This document shows positions 23,810-34,600 of a stretch of DNA of 64,000 nucleotides, one piece after another. The position numbers and the translations under genes are program-made. The notes under the pieces were generated by a model. That model saw only the letters and a list, made by a program, of their open reading frames with translations, made no database searches and was not told the DNA's origin. The stretch spans positions 23,665,326 through 23,729,325 of the forward strand of contig CAMZMU010000107.1 of NCBI GenBank assembly GCA_947311845.1. Direction: 5' to 3'. Position 1 is the first letter of the stretch. Each line of letters begins with the position of its first letter. Source of the stretch: Poa pratensis. Taxonomy: Eukaryota > Streptophyta > Magnoliopsida > Poales > Poaceae.

Positions 23810-25110
23810 ACTAATGTGTGGTTGTATGGCTAGAAGGGAGCTTGTAACCCTAATCACCGCATGTCAACACCCTCGATAATAATGAACATATAACAACTGT
23901 GAGATTCATTTGGATTCCACGTCAGACCTGTATTAACATTAAATCCTATCTAGCCTCTCACTATAGTTCCTCTTCATGCCTTTTGTCACTTTGTATGCGC
24001 AACCATCGCATTTCCGTGATCGCTATTTGTTCTAGCTCCACATATTATTTGATCCATACTTTGTGCATGTTTCTATTTTTAATATTAATTTTTTTAATAT
24101 TTTATTTTGATAATGTATTACCGGTGATGCTTATGAATATATATTACTTAGGGTCCAATTTTTTTGCAAAAGGGATCAAACAAATCAACAATCGGAAGGC
24201 TGGCGGTTTATAGGAATTTCTATTATCTCTCTATTTTTCAAGTTTTACAATATACTATGATTTTATCAACCAATAAATTAATTTGAGAATAACCTTATTA
24301 TTTCTGGTGTTAGCTCTTTTATCAATGGTGATGTGCCCATATGGTCTAGATGCATAGAGTTAACAAAACAAACAATCAGGTTTTTATAAGTACTCTGAAA
24401 TTTGTGAAGATTGTGTGGTTCGTCTTATGTCGGTGTGGAACTTTTAAACTTTAAGTCTTATCAGTAAGATGTGCAACCTGCAAAAGAATGTTTTTCATGA
24501 GCTACTCTTCTACGTTTTAAACTCGAAATTAGAAATGTAGATGTTTAGAGAACCAACGCGTGGTTGGATAGCTAGAGGAGTGTTGTATTTCTAATCACCA
24601 CATATGGACACCCTAATTTTATACTATGTGTGTTTCCTTAAGGGAGATTATCTTTTAAATGGAAAGTGATGTTCTTATAAATAGCTTAGTACTGGCTTCG
24701 TCAATGTTGAAACTTCCCGACTTCAGTCTTTAGTATAGCTTGTGTGGATTGTGTACCGGGATACGACGAATCCTTGAGCATAATGTTTTCACTAAATTGA
24801 TTGTCAAATTTTATTATCTCTATGTATGTTTTGTACTCAATACATTATAAATGTAATTATTTGTTGGAGATACGATGTGTGGTTAGATGTGTAGGAAGGT
24901 GCTAGTTTCCAACCCAGCACCAGGATGAAACATATGTTTTTGCACCATCGTGTCTCGCTAAAGCAGATTATAATTTAAACGGCAAACGACATTACCGTCA
25001 ATAGTGATGACTTCGCAAATAGTGAATCTCCACAACTGTGGTCGTCAGTAGACTTCTGTGAGTGTGTATGTGTGTGTGCATATGGTGGCAGTGTACTCGT
25101 GTGTATGTCG
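23810..25110. repeat. Diverged iterations of a LINE-tail-like module
   Basis: A phrase of the type tgtgtggtt-gat-gctagaag, g-ttgtaaccctaatcacc recurs at about 23815, 24550, 24870 and, closest to LINE form, 25825. Each is followed by a segment containing c-gacgttcccgtc- or a decayed version, and gacttcgtcaat. The copies are strongly diverged in length and sequence. They look like repeated decayed copies of the LINE 3' region seen intact at 25825-26102. Confidence 0.45.
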
Positions 25111-25193
25111 ATATCGCACCGTAAGCATAGAAAAAACCATGTATTTATCTTATCATCTTTTCTCCACTCATGCACAAACATATTACATATATA

Positions 25194-25332
25194 CTCCCTC
25201 CGTCCAAAAATATAAGGCACGCTATTTTTGTAATGGTCTTTATTGCTCGTCTTACAAAATTCTTTAATTTCATATGTCAATATGTAGTTTTGTGGTCAAA
25301 ATTGTACATCGTTAATTTTGGAACGCAGTGAG
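25194..25332. mobile_element. Stowaway-like MITE nested in the mariner-like element
   Basis: It starts ctccctccgtccaaaaatat and ends ttttggaacgcagtgag, with TA on each side. It is 139 bp, with a right terminus degenerate relative to the usual ggagggag. Confidence 0.75.
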
Positions 25333-25340
25333 TATATATT

Positions 25341-25389
25341 AGTGTACTCAACTACTTTTTTTTTTTGACGGGTAGTGTACTCAACTACT
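25341..25389 (-). mobile_element. Micro-insertion with 16-bp target duplication
   Basis: The direct repeat agtgtactcaactact (25341-25356 and 25374-25389) brackets ten T residues plus gacgggt. The arrangement is the same as the insertions at 17632 and 22120. Confidence 0.7.
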
Positions 25390-25824
25390 ACCTGAGAAGC
25401 ATTATTTCCTTTCTCGACAAAAGAAAGTCGCTATTTCTTTTTTGTCGTACGTGTGCCACCATATTCTAGCCGGAGCAGTAGTTTTTTTTGGATCGTGACA
25501 TGTCAAGTCGGGGGAGCAATTGGCATGATGCTATGCATGTACACAAACGATATGTCCAGTTTTTTTTTTTTTTTTTGACATTCGATACACCTCACCAATC
25601 CATCGGTAGGTATCTAGTTATGTGTCACATCTTTTTTTTTTTTTTTTTTTTTTTGGGAGGGGGTAACGTGAGGCTGTTTTTTTTTTTTCGTGCTATTTGT
25701 TTGGGCTGAATTGATAGCACGTACCTGCTCGGGTCTTTTTTCTTTTCTTTTCAGATCCACGTTTGTGTAGATCCAGATTGAACGTGTCAAGCTGAAATTT
25801 ATTGTTACGTAAGTACAAGCAAGA

Positions 25825-26102
25825 TGGTTAGGAGGGTGGTTGTACCCCGAACCCACCAGAGTTCACACTTCAGGTTTGACGCTGGTGTTTCTCATTTAAG
25901 GCGGAATATTCTTCAATGGGAGGCGACGTTCCCGTCGACAGCGAGACGCCCGTGGTGACTTCGTCAATCTCAAGACTCGATCCGTCGACTCGATCTGTCG
26001 GAGGTGCTCATAGCGGTAGGGTGTGTGTGAGTGCGTTCATAGAGGTGAGTATATGCGCGTGTATATGAGCGCCTGCATTGTACTGTGTTTCGCAAAAAAA
26101 AA
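25825..26102 (+). mobile_element. LINE 3' end with poly(A)
   Basis: Plus-strand sequence runs through cgttcccgtcgacagcga, gtgcgttcatagaggtgagt and tgagcgcctgcattgtactg and ends in an A-run at about 26092-26102. I recognise this as the 3' terminus of a LINE family common in Triticeae. No coding part is present. Confidence 0.6.
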
Positions 26103-26333
26103 AATCTAACCACTAAAATTAATTTAGATGATGTGGCTTAACGTGGTGGTTTTATTAGACTTCCGTATATTGTTTTTAGTATATAAATAATAGATCTTCA
26201 TAAGATATATTTTCATATTATATATGTATCATATTATAGATGTTGATATTTTTACGTATATATTTGGTCAAATTTTGAAAAGTTTGACTTTGATAAAACC
26301 CAGAACACGAATTAAATAAAAACGAAGCGAGTA

Positions 26334-26919
26334 ATATTTTTCGAGACCATACAATGTTCCCCAAATTAAAAATTACGGAAAATTACGGCCGTTGTTAGTG
26401 TGTTCTTTTCCATCAAAACACGGTAATGTGCCACCAATGATCTAATTTCTTATCCGTTGGTGGTGTTTTTTTTTAATGCCTCTGGATTGGTACAGCTGTA
26501 GTATCTGAACTTAACACACCAACTCACACCACACACACGCACACAACACCACACACACCCTAGTGTGCAAGCTAAGATCTACAGATCTATACAAATCCTA
26601 CGTGTTTTGTGACTCCTATCGCTGTGGCTCGAACGCGTGATGAGAGAGGCCAGCAAAGAATATTACACTGCCCTAGTGAACAGTGCAGCTACAGTGTCCG
26701 CAACCAGTGTCGCTACAGCACGAACACTGTTCCTAGTGAACAGCACCGCGGGTGAGACACCCGGAAAATCGCTCCTTTCGGGAGTCGATCTCGGGTGGGG
26801 AGGGAGGCCACTGCCTCTGCTTGCCACTGAGCTAGAGCTCAGTTCTCTCCGTTGGTGGTGTTGTACCACCGTCGGACATCAGAAGACCTGTCGGTGATGA
26901 CTGATGACCTAGCCAAAAA
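26334..26919. other. Unassigned stretch between the mariner-like element and the CACTA element
   Basis: Contains a short CA-rich run (acacaccacacacacgcaca, about 26526) and then GC-rich sequence with gaacactgttcctagtgaac motifs near 26720. No gene or element ends were resolved. Confidence 0.4.
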
Positions 26920-26935
26920 CACTAGTAGAAAAAGG

Positions 26936-27170
26936 ACTTTTGGTCCGGAGTACTGTTTTGCCATTAGCCCCGGTTCAGGCAAAAACCGGGACCAGTGCCT
27001 GGCACTGGTCCCGGTTCGAGCTGCCAGGGCCCCGTGGGGCATGGTCCCGGTTCGGTTGGGGGCATTGGTCCCGGTTCATGCCAAGAACCGGGACCAAAGC
27101 TCCAGAGCCGGACCACGTGGCATGCCGCGGAGCTTTGGTCCCGGTTCGTGCCAAGAACCGGGACCAATAC
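26936..27170. repeat. Left subterminal repeats of the CACTA element
   Basis: The motif ttggtcccggttc and its complement gaaccgggaccaa form two near-perfect hairpins (27065-27098 and 27134-27168), with further single copies between 26940 and 27060. Such arrays bind the TnpA-type protein in En/Spm elements. A TATA-like tatatatt follows at 27183-27190 and probably serves the transposase promoter. Confidence 0.85.
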
Positions 27171-27445
27171 CCCTCCCCTGCCTATATATTGTTGCCCCCA
27201 CCCCCCTCTCTCCTCTGTTTTTTTTTCCTGGATTGGTGGGAAGTGGGGGTGCTAGTTTTTTTTCTCTTTGCCACGCACAAGATGTGTTCGATGAAATGCC
27301 CGACCCGCACCGAGGTTAGCAACTTTATCCTTTTCGTCTGTAATTGATACAGAAATATTGCACGTGTCGATGTACGGTGGTCATTTCACTATTCAAGATG
27401 TTATTGTAATGGTATTTGATAAACTTAATTATATATATGATGCAG

Positions 27446-30400
27446 ATGGATGCACGGATGCGATGGATGTACGGCGAACGACGCAGTTCCGAGTTTATTG
27501 CAGGCCTGCATAAATTTCTCGATGTGGCTGAGGCAAACAAAGTGAATAATTTTATGCCTTGTCCATGTGAGAAGTGTCGGAACGTCAGGGAGTACTCTGA
27601 CCCGAGAACCATTCAAGACCACGTGATTCGGAAAGGTTTCATGCCCAGCTATAATTGTTGGACCAAGCACGGAGAAAGAGGGGTTACGATGGAAGACAAT
27701 GAAGAAGAGGAGGATGATGACAACTATCCTATGTTCCCTGAGGAATGCGGTGATACTGTTATGGAAGACGTTGAAGAAGAAAGAGGTGAACATCGGGCAT
27801 CAGATGAGCCCGCTGATGGTCTTGGTGGGGTCATTTCTGATGCAAAGCGAGAATGCGATACAGAAAAGGAGAAGCTAAAGTTGGAGGCCATGCTTGAGGA
27901 TCACAAAAAGTTGCTGTACCCAAACTGCGAAGATGGCAGCACAAAGCTCGGTACCACACTGGAACTGCTGAAATGGAAGGCAGAGACTGGTTGTTCTGAC
28001 AAGGGATTTGAGAAGTTACTGAAAATAATGAAGCCGAAGCTTCCAAAGGATAACGAATTGCCCGAGACTACATACGAAGCAAAGAAGGCTATCTGCCCTC
28101 TAGGATTAGATGTGCAGAAGATACATGCATGCATTAATGACTGCATCCTGTACCGCGGTGAGTACGAGAACATGGATAAATGCCCGGTATGCAATGCACT
28201 GCGGTACAAGATAAGACAAGATGACCCTGGTGATGTTGAGGGCGATGACGAGCCCCCCCGGAAGAGGGTTCCTGCTAAGGTGATGTGGTATGCTCCTATA
28301 ATACCACGGTTGAAACGTCTGTTCAGAAACAAAGAGCATGCCAGGTTGTTGCGATGGCACAAAGAAGAGCGTAAGAAAGACGGGAAGTTGAGACACCCCG
28401 CCGATGGGTCCCAGTGGAGAAAAATCGACAGAGAGTTCCCGACATTTTCAGATGACGCAAGGAACTTAAGATTTGGTCTAAGTACAGATGGCTTTAATCC
28501 TTTTGGGGAGCAGAGCTCCAGTCATAGCACTTGGCCCGTGACTCTATGTATCTACAACCTTCCTCCTTGGTTGTGCATGAAGCGGAAGTTCATTATGATG
28601 CCAGTGCTCATCCAAGGCCCGAAGCAACCCGGCAACGACATTGATGTGTACCTACGGCCATTAGTTGATGAACTTTTGCAGTTGTGGTCCGAACCAGGTG
28701 TACGTGTGTGGGATGAGCACAAACAACAGGAATTTGACCTACGAGCGTTGCTGTTCGTAACCATCAATGATTGGCCTGCTCTTAGTAACATTTCAGGACA
28801 GTCAAACAAGGGATACAATGCATGCACGCACTGTTTAGATAAGACTGAAAGTATACATTTGGGAAACAAGAATGTGTACCTGGGGCATCGTCGATTTCTT
28901 CCGAACGGTCATGCCGTAAGAAAGCCCGGCAAGCATTTCAACGGTGAGGCAGATCGCCGGAAGAAGCCTAACCTCCCTGATGGTGATGTTATATATGACA
29001 TGGTCAAGGATTTAGAAGTAATCTTTGGAAAGGGTCCTGGCAGTCTATCTGTTCCGAATGACGCTGACAACCACGTACCCATATGGAAGAAGTGCTCTAT
29101 ATTCTGGGAGCTACCCTATTGGAAAGTCCTAGAGGTCCGGTCTTCAATCGACGTGATGCACGTGACGAAGAATCTTTGCGTGAACCTGCTAGGCTTCCTG
29201 GGCGTGTATGGGAAGACAAAAGATACACCGGAAGCACGGGCAGACCAGCAACGTATGAAAGACCCATACAACAAGCAGACGGATAAAGGGCGTAAATACT
29301 TAAGCAGATACGCTCTTACCAAAGCAGAGAAGGAAATCTTTTTTGAATGCCTGAGCAGTATCAAGGTCCCGGCTGGCTTCTCGTCAAATATAAAGGGAAT
29401 AATAAATATGGCAAAGAAAAAATTCCAGAACCTGAAGTCTCATGATTGCCACGTGATTATGACGCAGTTGCTTCCGGTTGCATTGAGGGGGCTTCTACCG
29501 GAAAATGTTCGAGTACCCATTGTGAAGCTATGTGCATTCCTCAATGCAATATCTCAGAAGGTCATCGATCCAGTAACTCTACCAAGTTTACAGAAGGCTG
29601 TGGTCCAATGTCTTGTCAGCTTCGAGTTGGTGTTCCCCCCATCATTCTTCAATATTATGACGCATCTCCTGGTTCACCTACGCGACGAGATTGCCATTCT
29701 CGGTCCTGTATTTCTACACAATATGTTCCCCTTCGAGAGGTTCATGGGAGTCTTGAAGAAATATGTTCATAACCGTGCTAGGCCAGAAGGAAGCATCTCA
29801 AGGGGCTATGGAACAGAAGAGGTCATTGAGTTCTGTGTTGACTTTATTCCTGACCTTAAGCCGATTGGTGTTCCTGAATCGCGGCATGAGGGGAGACTGA
29901 GTGGAAAAGGCACGCTAGGAAAGAAAGCACTGATATGTAGGGACGGGCATTCTTTAACTCAAGCACACTACACAGTTCTACAAAGTTCCACCTTCGTGGC
30001 TCCGTATATCGAGGAACACAAGAATTATGTACGCTCCAAGAACCCGGGGAAGGATGACTCCTGGATTAAAGAAAAACACATGGAGACCTTCGGCAGTTGG
30101 TTGCGATTACAGCTCATGAATGACACCACTGTCGGAGATCAGCTCTACTTGTTGGCCGCGTCACCATCTTCGACTGTATTGAATTTCCAAGGGTACGAGA
30201 TAAATGGGAATACATTTTACACGATCGCCCAAGATAAAAAGAGCACCAACCAGAACAGTGGTGTCCGCTTGATGCAACAAACGACGATGGGCAAAAGGAC
30301 ACATACTATGGTCGCATAGAGGAGATATGGGAACTTGACTATGGACCTACTTTTAAGGTCCCTTTGTTTCGGTGCAGTTGGGTCAACATGAATGGAGAAG

Positions 30401-30777
30401 GGATAAAGGTAGACCAGCTGTACGGGATGACAACAGTGGATCTCAAGAATCTTGGTTGTTACAAGAACGAACCATTCGTCCTAGCCAATGATGTGGCTCA
30501 GGTTTTCTATGTGAAGGACATGTCCTCCAGACCGAAAAAAAGAAAAAACAAGCAAACGAATACCGAAAAAAAGAAAAAACAAGCAAACGAATACGATGAG
30601 CCAAAGCGTCACGTAGTTCTTTCAGGGAAAAGAAACATCGTGGGAGTCGAGGACAAGACAGACATGTCAGCAGATTATGATAAGTTTGATGAAATTCCGC
30701 CCTTCACAGTGAGAACTGACCCAAGCATCCCGTTAAATAATGAAGATGCTCCATGGTTACGGCTGAAGCGATCATAG
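27446..30777 (+). CDS. CACTA transposase (TNP2/TnpD type), one-base deletion near its 3' end
   Basis: The start chosen is the ATG at 27446, directly after an acceptor-like atgatgcag. It opens the conserved N-terminus MYGERRSSEFIAGLHKFL with the Cys-rich CPCEKCRN (Transpos_assoc-type), residues about 8-70. An acidic linker follows. The central catalytic TNP2 region contains LSTDGFNPFG, GNDIDVYLRPLV and YNACTHCLDKT (about 345-470). A DUF4218-like block with MTHLLVHLRDE and MFPFERFMGVLKKY (about 735-775) comes next, and the C-terminal DUF4216-like part lies at 30271-30777 with FRCSWVN and FVLANDVAQVFYVKD. The first frame ends at 30319, but homology resumes in another frame from 30271. One base is missing around 30268-30270, where LDATNDDG should be encoded. 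It would bind element ends and excise the transposon. The lysine-rich tail may be a nuclear localisation signal. Confidence 0.9.
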
Positions 30778-30997
30778 GCCAGGGACATACGCGAAGAAGG
30801 GTTCATGGCTTTTATGTAAATCAATGTAATGTATTAAACCTTTATGTGATGTGTAGTAATGTATTAAACCTTTATGTGGTGAAACACGCGTGGTAGGTGG
30901 TTGTCGGCTCCCACACCTCCCGTGGGAACCTCTCAAACCTCAGCTTCGACCGTCCAAACACAGTTCCCCCTGCATACAGCCCGACGGTGGCTCGTGA
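30778..30997. other. Transposase 3' flank
   Basis: The phrase gtaatgtattaaacctttat occurs twice (about 30826 and 30858) and again, slightly altered, after the third ORF (about 32481). The two genes therefore share a 3' region. Confidence 0.55.
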
Positions 30998-31342
30998 GTT
31001 TGAGCGCCACTTCGATCCAAGCAGCGGTAAGACGTCTCTGATGATCTACAACCGTCCGGCAAGACGTCTCTGATGATCTGCAACCGTTTGGAACGGTCGC
31101 AGGTCATCAGAGACGTCTTGCCACTGGTTGCCCAAAGATGCCTCTCCGAGTGACGCTGGAATGTTTTGTGTTTGAGCACCACTTCGATCCAAGCAGCGGC
31201 AAGACGTCTCTGATGATCTACAACCGTCCGGCAACACATCTCTGATGATCTGCAACCGTTTGGAACGGTCGCAGGTCATCAGAGACGTCTTGCCGCTGGT
31301 TGCCCAAAGATGCCTCTCCGAGTGACGCTGGAATGTTTTGTG
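30998..31342. repeat. Two tandem 172-bp units, each with a long hairpin
   Basis: Units start at 30998 and 31170 with gtttgagc-ccacttcgatc. Each contains a hairpin. In the first, 31058-31088 pairs with 31092-31122 over 31 bp with two mismatches and a 3-nt loop, and the second copy sits at about 31229-31294. The arms carry aagacgtctctgatgatc and its complement. Confidence 0.85.
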
Positions 31343-31389
31343 TGAGTGAGTAACTTGTCTGAGGAGGGCGGTTATATATAGGGTACGTG

Positions 31390-31735
31390 TGCTTCTTTAG
31401 TCCCGGTTGGTAACACCAACCGGGTCATGTGGCTCACGAAGTGGTCGTGATACTGCTGATCCAACAGCTCACAATCCCTCAAAAGAAACACACCCCTGAT
31501 CCAACGTCTCACAAGCGCTTGAAAGAAACACACGATCCGTGTGCTTCTTTAGTCCCGGTTGGTAACACCAACCGGGTCATGTGGCTCACGAAGTGGTCGT
31601 GATACTGCTGATCCAACAGCTCACAATCCCTCAAAAGAAACACACCCCTGATCCAACGGCTCACAAGCGATTGAAAGAAACACACGATCTGTGTGCTTCT
31701 TTAGTCCCGGTTGGTAACACCAACCGGGACTAAAG
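31390..31735. repeat. Internal subterminal-type direct repeats of the CACTA element
   Basis: Two copies of about 152 bp start with gtgtgcttctttagtcccgg (about 31389 and 31540), followed by a third partial copy (about 31691) that ends in a full hairpin (tttagtcccggttggtaaca paired with caaccgggactaaa). These are variants of the terminal ggtcccggtt repeats, but they lie 4.5 kb inside the element and immediately upstream of the third ORF. Confidence 0.75.
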
Positions 31736-31815
31736 ACGGGCTTTGCGGTCACGACACGTGTCCTCCCCCAGCGCTTTCCTGGGCACCTGTCCTCCCCCAG
31801 CGCTGCCCTGGAGGT

Positions 31816-31825
31816 CTTTATATAT
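31816..31825 (+). promoter_or_regulatory. TATA-like box for the third CACTA ORF
   Basis: The sequence tttatatatt lies about 70 bp upstream of the ATG at 31888, followed by a tgtcgccgac leader. The tatatattgt core matches that upstream of the transposase at 27183. Confidence 0.5.
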
Positions 31826-31887
31826 TGTCGCCGACGGGGTAAACCCTAATCCACCATTCCTAGCCACGAACGCATCGTCTCCACGAG

Positions 31888-32379
31888 ATGGATCCGCCAC
31901 GCCCGCCGCAGCGCCTTCTGGACGAGGTCGAGCGTGCTCGGCAGAGCGCGCTTGGGCGCAACCGCGGGAGTCTATCCCGCCGTATGCCCACGAGCCCGGC
32001 GTGGAGAGGAATGCCCAGCTACCGGCCTCCTGCTCCACCAGGTGCCGCCGCACCTCCACCTGGCGCCGCTGCACCTCCACCAGGCGCCGCCGCTCCTCCC
32101 GCGGAGGAGGAGGAGGACGACGACTTCGACTGGAGCGACGACGGGGAAGAAGGTTGTGGGTTGCAGATACAGGAGGCCATGGAAGCCTCCTTCCAGTCTG
32201 TCCGCGACTACCCTGTCCAGCGAGCCAAGACTTCCTACCAGCTCAAGGCGAAGGAGGCTTCCGATCTGGATTGGGCGCTGAAAGACTCATCCTCCATGGA
32301 TCTTGCCCTCCGCCGCAAACGTGCGCGCGAGAACCGGGCGGCCGCCCACGGGGCTGGCTCCTCCCGCCGTTCCCCCTAA
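31888..32379 (+). CDS. CACTA-borne ORF of unknown function, 163 residues
   Basis: I do not recognise this protein. The ATG at 31888 follows a TATA box, and the frame runs uninterrupted to 32379. It has a basic N-terminal helix-like segment (RLLDEVERARQSALGRNRGS), a Pro/Ala repeat region at about 52-73 in which PPGAAAP recurs, and an acidic block (EEEEDDDFDWSDDGEE, about 77-92). After that comes a region with AMEASFQ and LDWALKDSSSMDLALRRKR that resembles short acidic/hydrophobic interaction helices (about 97-150), then a basic tail. Composition suggests a nuclear or adaptor protein. It lies between inverted repeats inside the transposon and shares a 3' motif with the transposase gene. It could be a third element gene or a captured host fragment. 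Confidence 0.5.
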   Translation: MDPPRPPQRLLDEVERARQSALGRNRGSLSRRMPTSPAWRGMPSYRPPAPPGAAAPPPGAAAPPPGAAAPPAEEEEDDDFDWSDDGEEGCGLQIQEAMEASFQSVRDYPVQRAKTSYQLKAKEASDLDWALKDSSSMDLALRRKRARENRAAAHGAGSSRRSP

Positions 32380-32479
32380 TCCTACGGCCTTCGAGCCAGC
32401 AAGTCCGTTTATGTAGAATAATGTTGGTGATGTTGGATCAGGGGTGTGTTTCTTTCAAGCGCTTGTGAGACGTTGTATC

Positions 32480-33070
32480 ATGTGTAATAATGTATTAAAC
32501 CTTTTATGTAATGCATTAAGATAAATGAATTAATAATTTTTATCTGCTTTCTTCTGCATTTTACAACACCAAACATTCATCTTACAAATATAGGTTTTCT
32601 GAAATTGTTCTGCATTTACTTCTGCTTGCCATGGGATTTTACAACACCAAAAATAGAATTAACTGAATTAATAATTATTATTACTTAATCATAAATCTTA
32701 CTTAATCAATTTTTATCGATTTATACGTATTATTGAAAATGACAATAATAATGTAAAATTGATTTTGGATTATTTATACAAATTCAAACACTTTTCATGT
32801 TGAAAGTTTTGTCAATTCAAAATATGCAATAAAGTTAATGCATTTTTAATTGAAAATGGCAAAATGGTTAATAGTTTGTATAGTTAGAATAATTATTTTA
32901 GAAAACAGAAAATGGTTTTGGATTATTTATTCAAATTTAATAACTTTTCATGTTGAAAGTCTTTTCAGATTCAAAACCATTTGAAATTCATATCCAAACA
33001 CCTAAATAAGAAAAAAAAAAGGCGGGAACAAAATTTCAGAACTGAAAAGTTCGAAATAATTTTGAAAAAT
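32480..33070. other. AT-rich spacer within the CACTA element
   Basis: Contains diverged duplications such as ttttggattatttat-caaat at 32763 and 32913 and aacttttcatgttgaaagt at 32789 and 32941. No coding frame. Confidence 0.5.
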
Positions 33071-33075
33071 GACTC

Positions 33076-33222
33076 TTTGGTCCCGGTTTCTACCAAGAAC
33101 CGGGACCAATGAGTCCGTGGATCCCGCGCTTGATCTGCCCACTCATTGGTCCCGGTTGGTGGAAAGAACCGGGACCAAAGAGGCATTGGTCCCGGTTCTT
33201 TCCAGCAACCGGGACCAATGAG
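33076..33222. repeat. Second internal block of subterminal-type repeats
   Basis: Three hairpins built on ttggtcccggtt and its complement (33078-33110, 33146-33180, 33184-33221). These match the terminal arrays more closely than the 31.4-31.7 kb block does. The block sits between the third ORF and the second element gene. Confidence 0.8.
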
Positions 33223-33770
33223 GTCTGCTACTTAACTGCCTGCCTTCTCCTTCCCCAATTCATTGCAGAAACGCCTAAGTCCCCGGAGAAGAAGAAGGAG
33301 CCCGTGCCGCCGCGCCCGCACGCCGTCAGGCTGCCCAACCTCGCCCTCGACGCCGGTGCCCTCGACGCCCGCGCCGCCCGCGCCGCCCGTGCTGCAGAGA
33401 GGAAGAGGCCCTCCGATCCCCAACTCTGGCCGCCGCGTGTCGAGCAAGCCGTCGTCGCCGTTCGGTCTTCCCCGACCTAACCGTCCATCTCATCACTCTC
33501 AGGGTGAGCTCCTGGTCCTTCCCGACCTTCCCTTTCTCTTCCTCGTGCCCCGTAGCTCGCTATCGCCGTGCTCCATCGTCCGCCGCCGCGGGAGGTGCTC
33601 GCCGGAGCCCTTCCGGCGGTGAATAGATGGCTGCGCCGCCACCAAATGGTAGCGCGCGTCCGCACAAGTCGAACGCGCCAGCCCGCGCAACCCCGCTCGC
33701 TCCCGTCCGTCGAGCCCGTGCTCAACCAGAGAGCAGCAGCCATTGCTGACGTCAGCATGATGTCAGCCTC
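33223..33770 (+). other. GC-rich leader-like region of the second CACTA gene
   Basis: After an acceptor-like ttcattgcag at about 33268, a Pro/Ala/Arg-rich frame runs to 33480, followed by further GC-rich sequence. No motif is recognisable. It may be a 5' exon or leader of the gene at 34720, or captured sequence. Confidence 0.3.
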
Positions 33771-34250
33771 TCTTTTATTTGTGTATGAATTTGTGTATGA
33801 AATTAAATGTATGAATTAGAAATTAAATGTATGAATTTGTGTTATGAAATTAAATGTATGAATTAGAATTAGCATTGTGTATGAATTTGTGTATGAAATT
33901 AAATGTATGATTTTTTGTATAGGAAAATTTTGTTAGTGTTAGGATTTTTTGTTAGTGTATAGGAAAATTTTGTTAGTGTTAGGATTTTTTGTTAGTGTAT
34001 AGGAAAATTTTGTTAGTGTATAGGAAAATTTTGTATAGGATTTTTTTGTATAGGAAAATTTTGTTTTGTATAGGAAATAGCATTTTAGGTTAGTGTTAGG
34101 ATTTTTTTGGTAGAAATAGCATTTTAGGTTAGTGTTAGAATTTTATTGTATAGAAAATAGCATTTTAGGTTAGTGTTAGGATTTTTTTTGTATAGGAAAT
34201 TACAAATATGTTTGAATCCAAATTTAGATTGTAATCCAAATTTGAATGTT
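33770..34250. repeat. AT-rich degenerate tandem repeats
   Basis: Phrases gtatgaaattaaatgtatga and gttagtgtataggaaaattt recur head to tail in irregular multiples through this stretch. Confidence 0.75.
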
Positions 34251-34309
34251 CAAATATGTTTGCATTATATATTTTAGAGTATCTCCAATTAAGAAATAGA
34301 GCTTGTTTG

Positions 34310-34600
34310 CGGGTTTACGATACGAGTTTACGGGTTTACGATACGAGTTTACGGGTTTACGATACGAGTTTACGAGTTTACGGGTTTACGATACGAGTTT
34401 ACGAGTTTACGGGTTTACGATACGAGTTTACGGGTTTACGATACGAGTTTACGGGTTTACGATATGAGTTTACGAGTTTACGATACGAGTTTACGGGTTT
34501 ACGATACGAGTTTACGGGTTTACGATACGAGTTTACGGGTTTACGATACGAGTTTACGGGTTTACGATACGAGTTTACGAGTTTACGGGTTTACGATACG
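34310..34600. repeat. Minisatellite built on heptamers (21-bp unit)
   Basis: The unit cgggtttacgatacgagttta is three 7-bp blocks. Copies run from 34310 to about 34600, with occasional extra or missing 7-bp blocks. One plus frame stays open across it (Arg-Val-Tyr and Leu-Arg-Tyr patterns), but this follows from the 21-bp period. Confidence 0.9.

Larger units (their letters stand above)
23158..26331. mobile_element. Mariner-like element with ~80-bp TIRs, 3.2 kb, no transposase seen
   Basis: The left end ctccctacgtttacaatt and right end (reverse complement ctcgcttcgtttttattt) extend into matching inverted arms of about 80 bp, including gttctgggttt, atcaaagtcaaactt and gaccaaatatata. TA flanks both sides (23156-23157 and 26332-26333). 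CTCCCT-type ends with TA duplications point to Tc1/mariner. No frame resembles a mariner transposase. The interior holds a nested Stowaway, a poly(T) micro-insertion, long T-runs (25630-25655 and nearby) and LINE-tail-like modules, so it may have grown by nested insertion. Confidence 0.7.
31502..32475. repeat. Perfect 32-bp inverted repeat around the third CACTA ORF
   Basis: Positions 31502-31533 (caacgtctcacaagcgcttg onward) and 32444-32475 are exact reverse complements. A further overlapping stretch (gaaacacacccctgatcc) extends the pairing. The pair encloses the TATA box, the ORF at 31888-32379 and its stop codon. Confidence 0.85.

Noticed and set aside
25561..25690. Long T-runs as further micro-insertions
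   Set aside because: No flanking direct repeats, so simple homopolymer expansion is enough.
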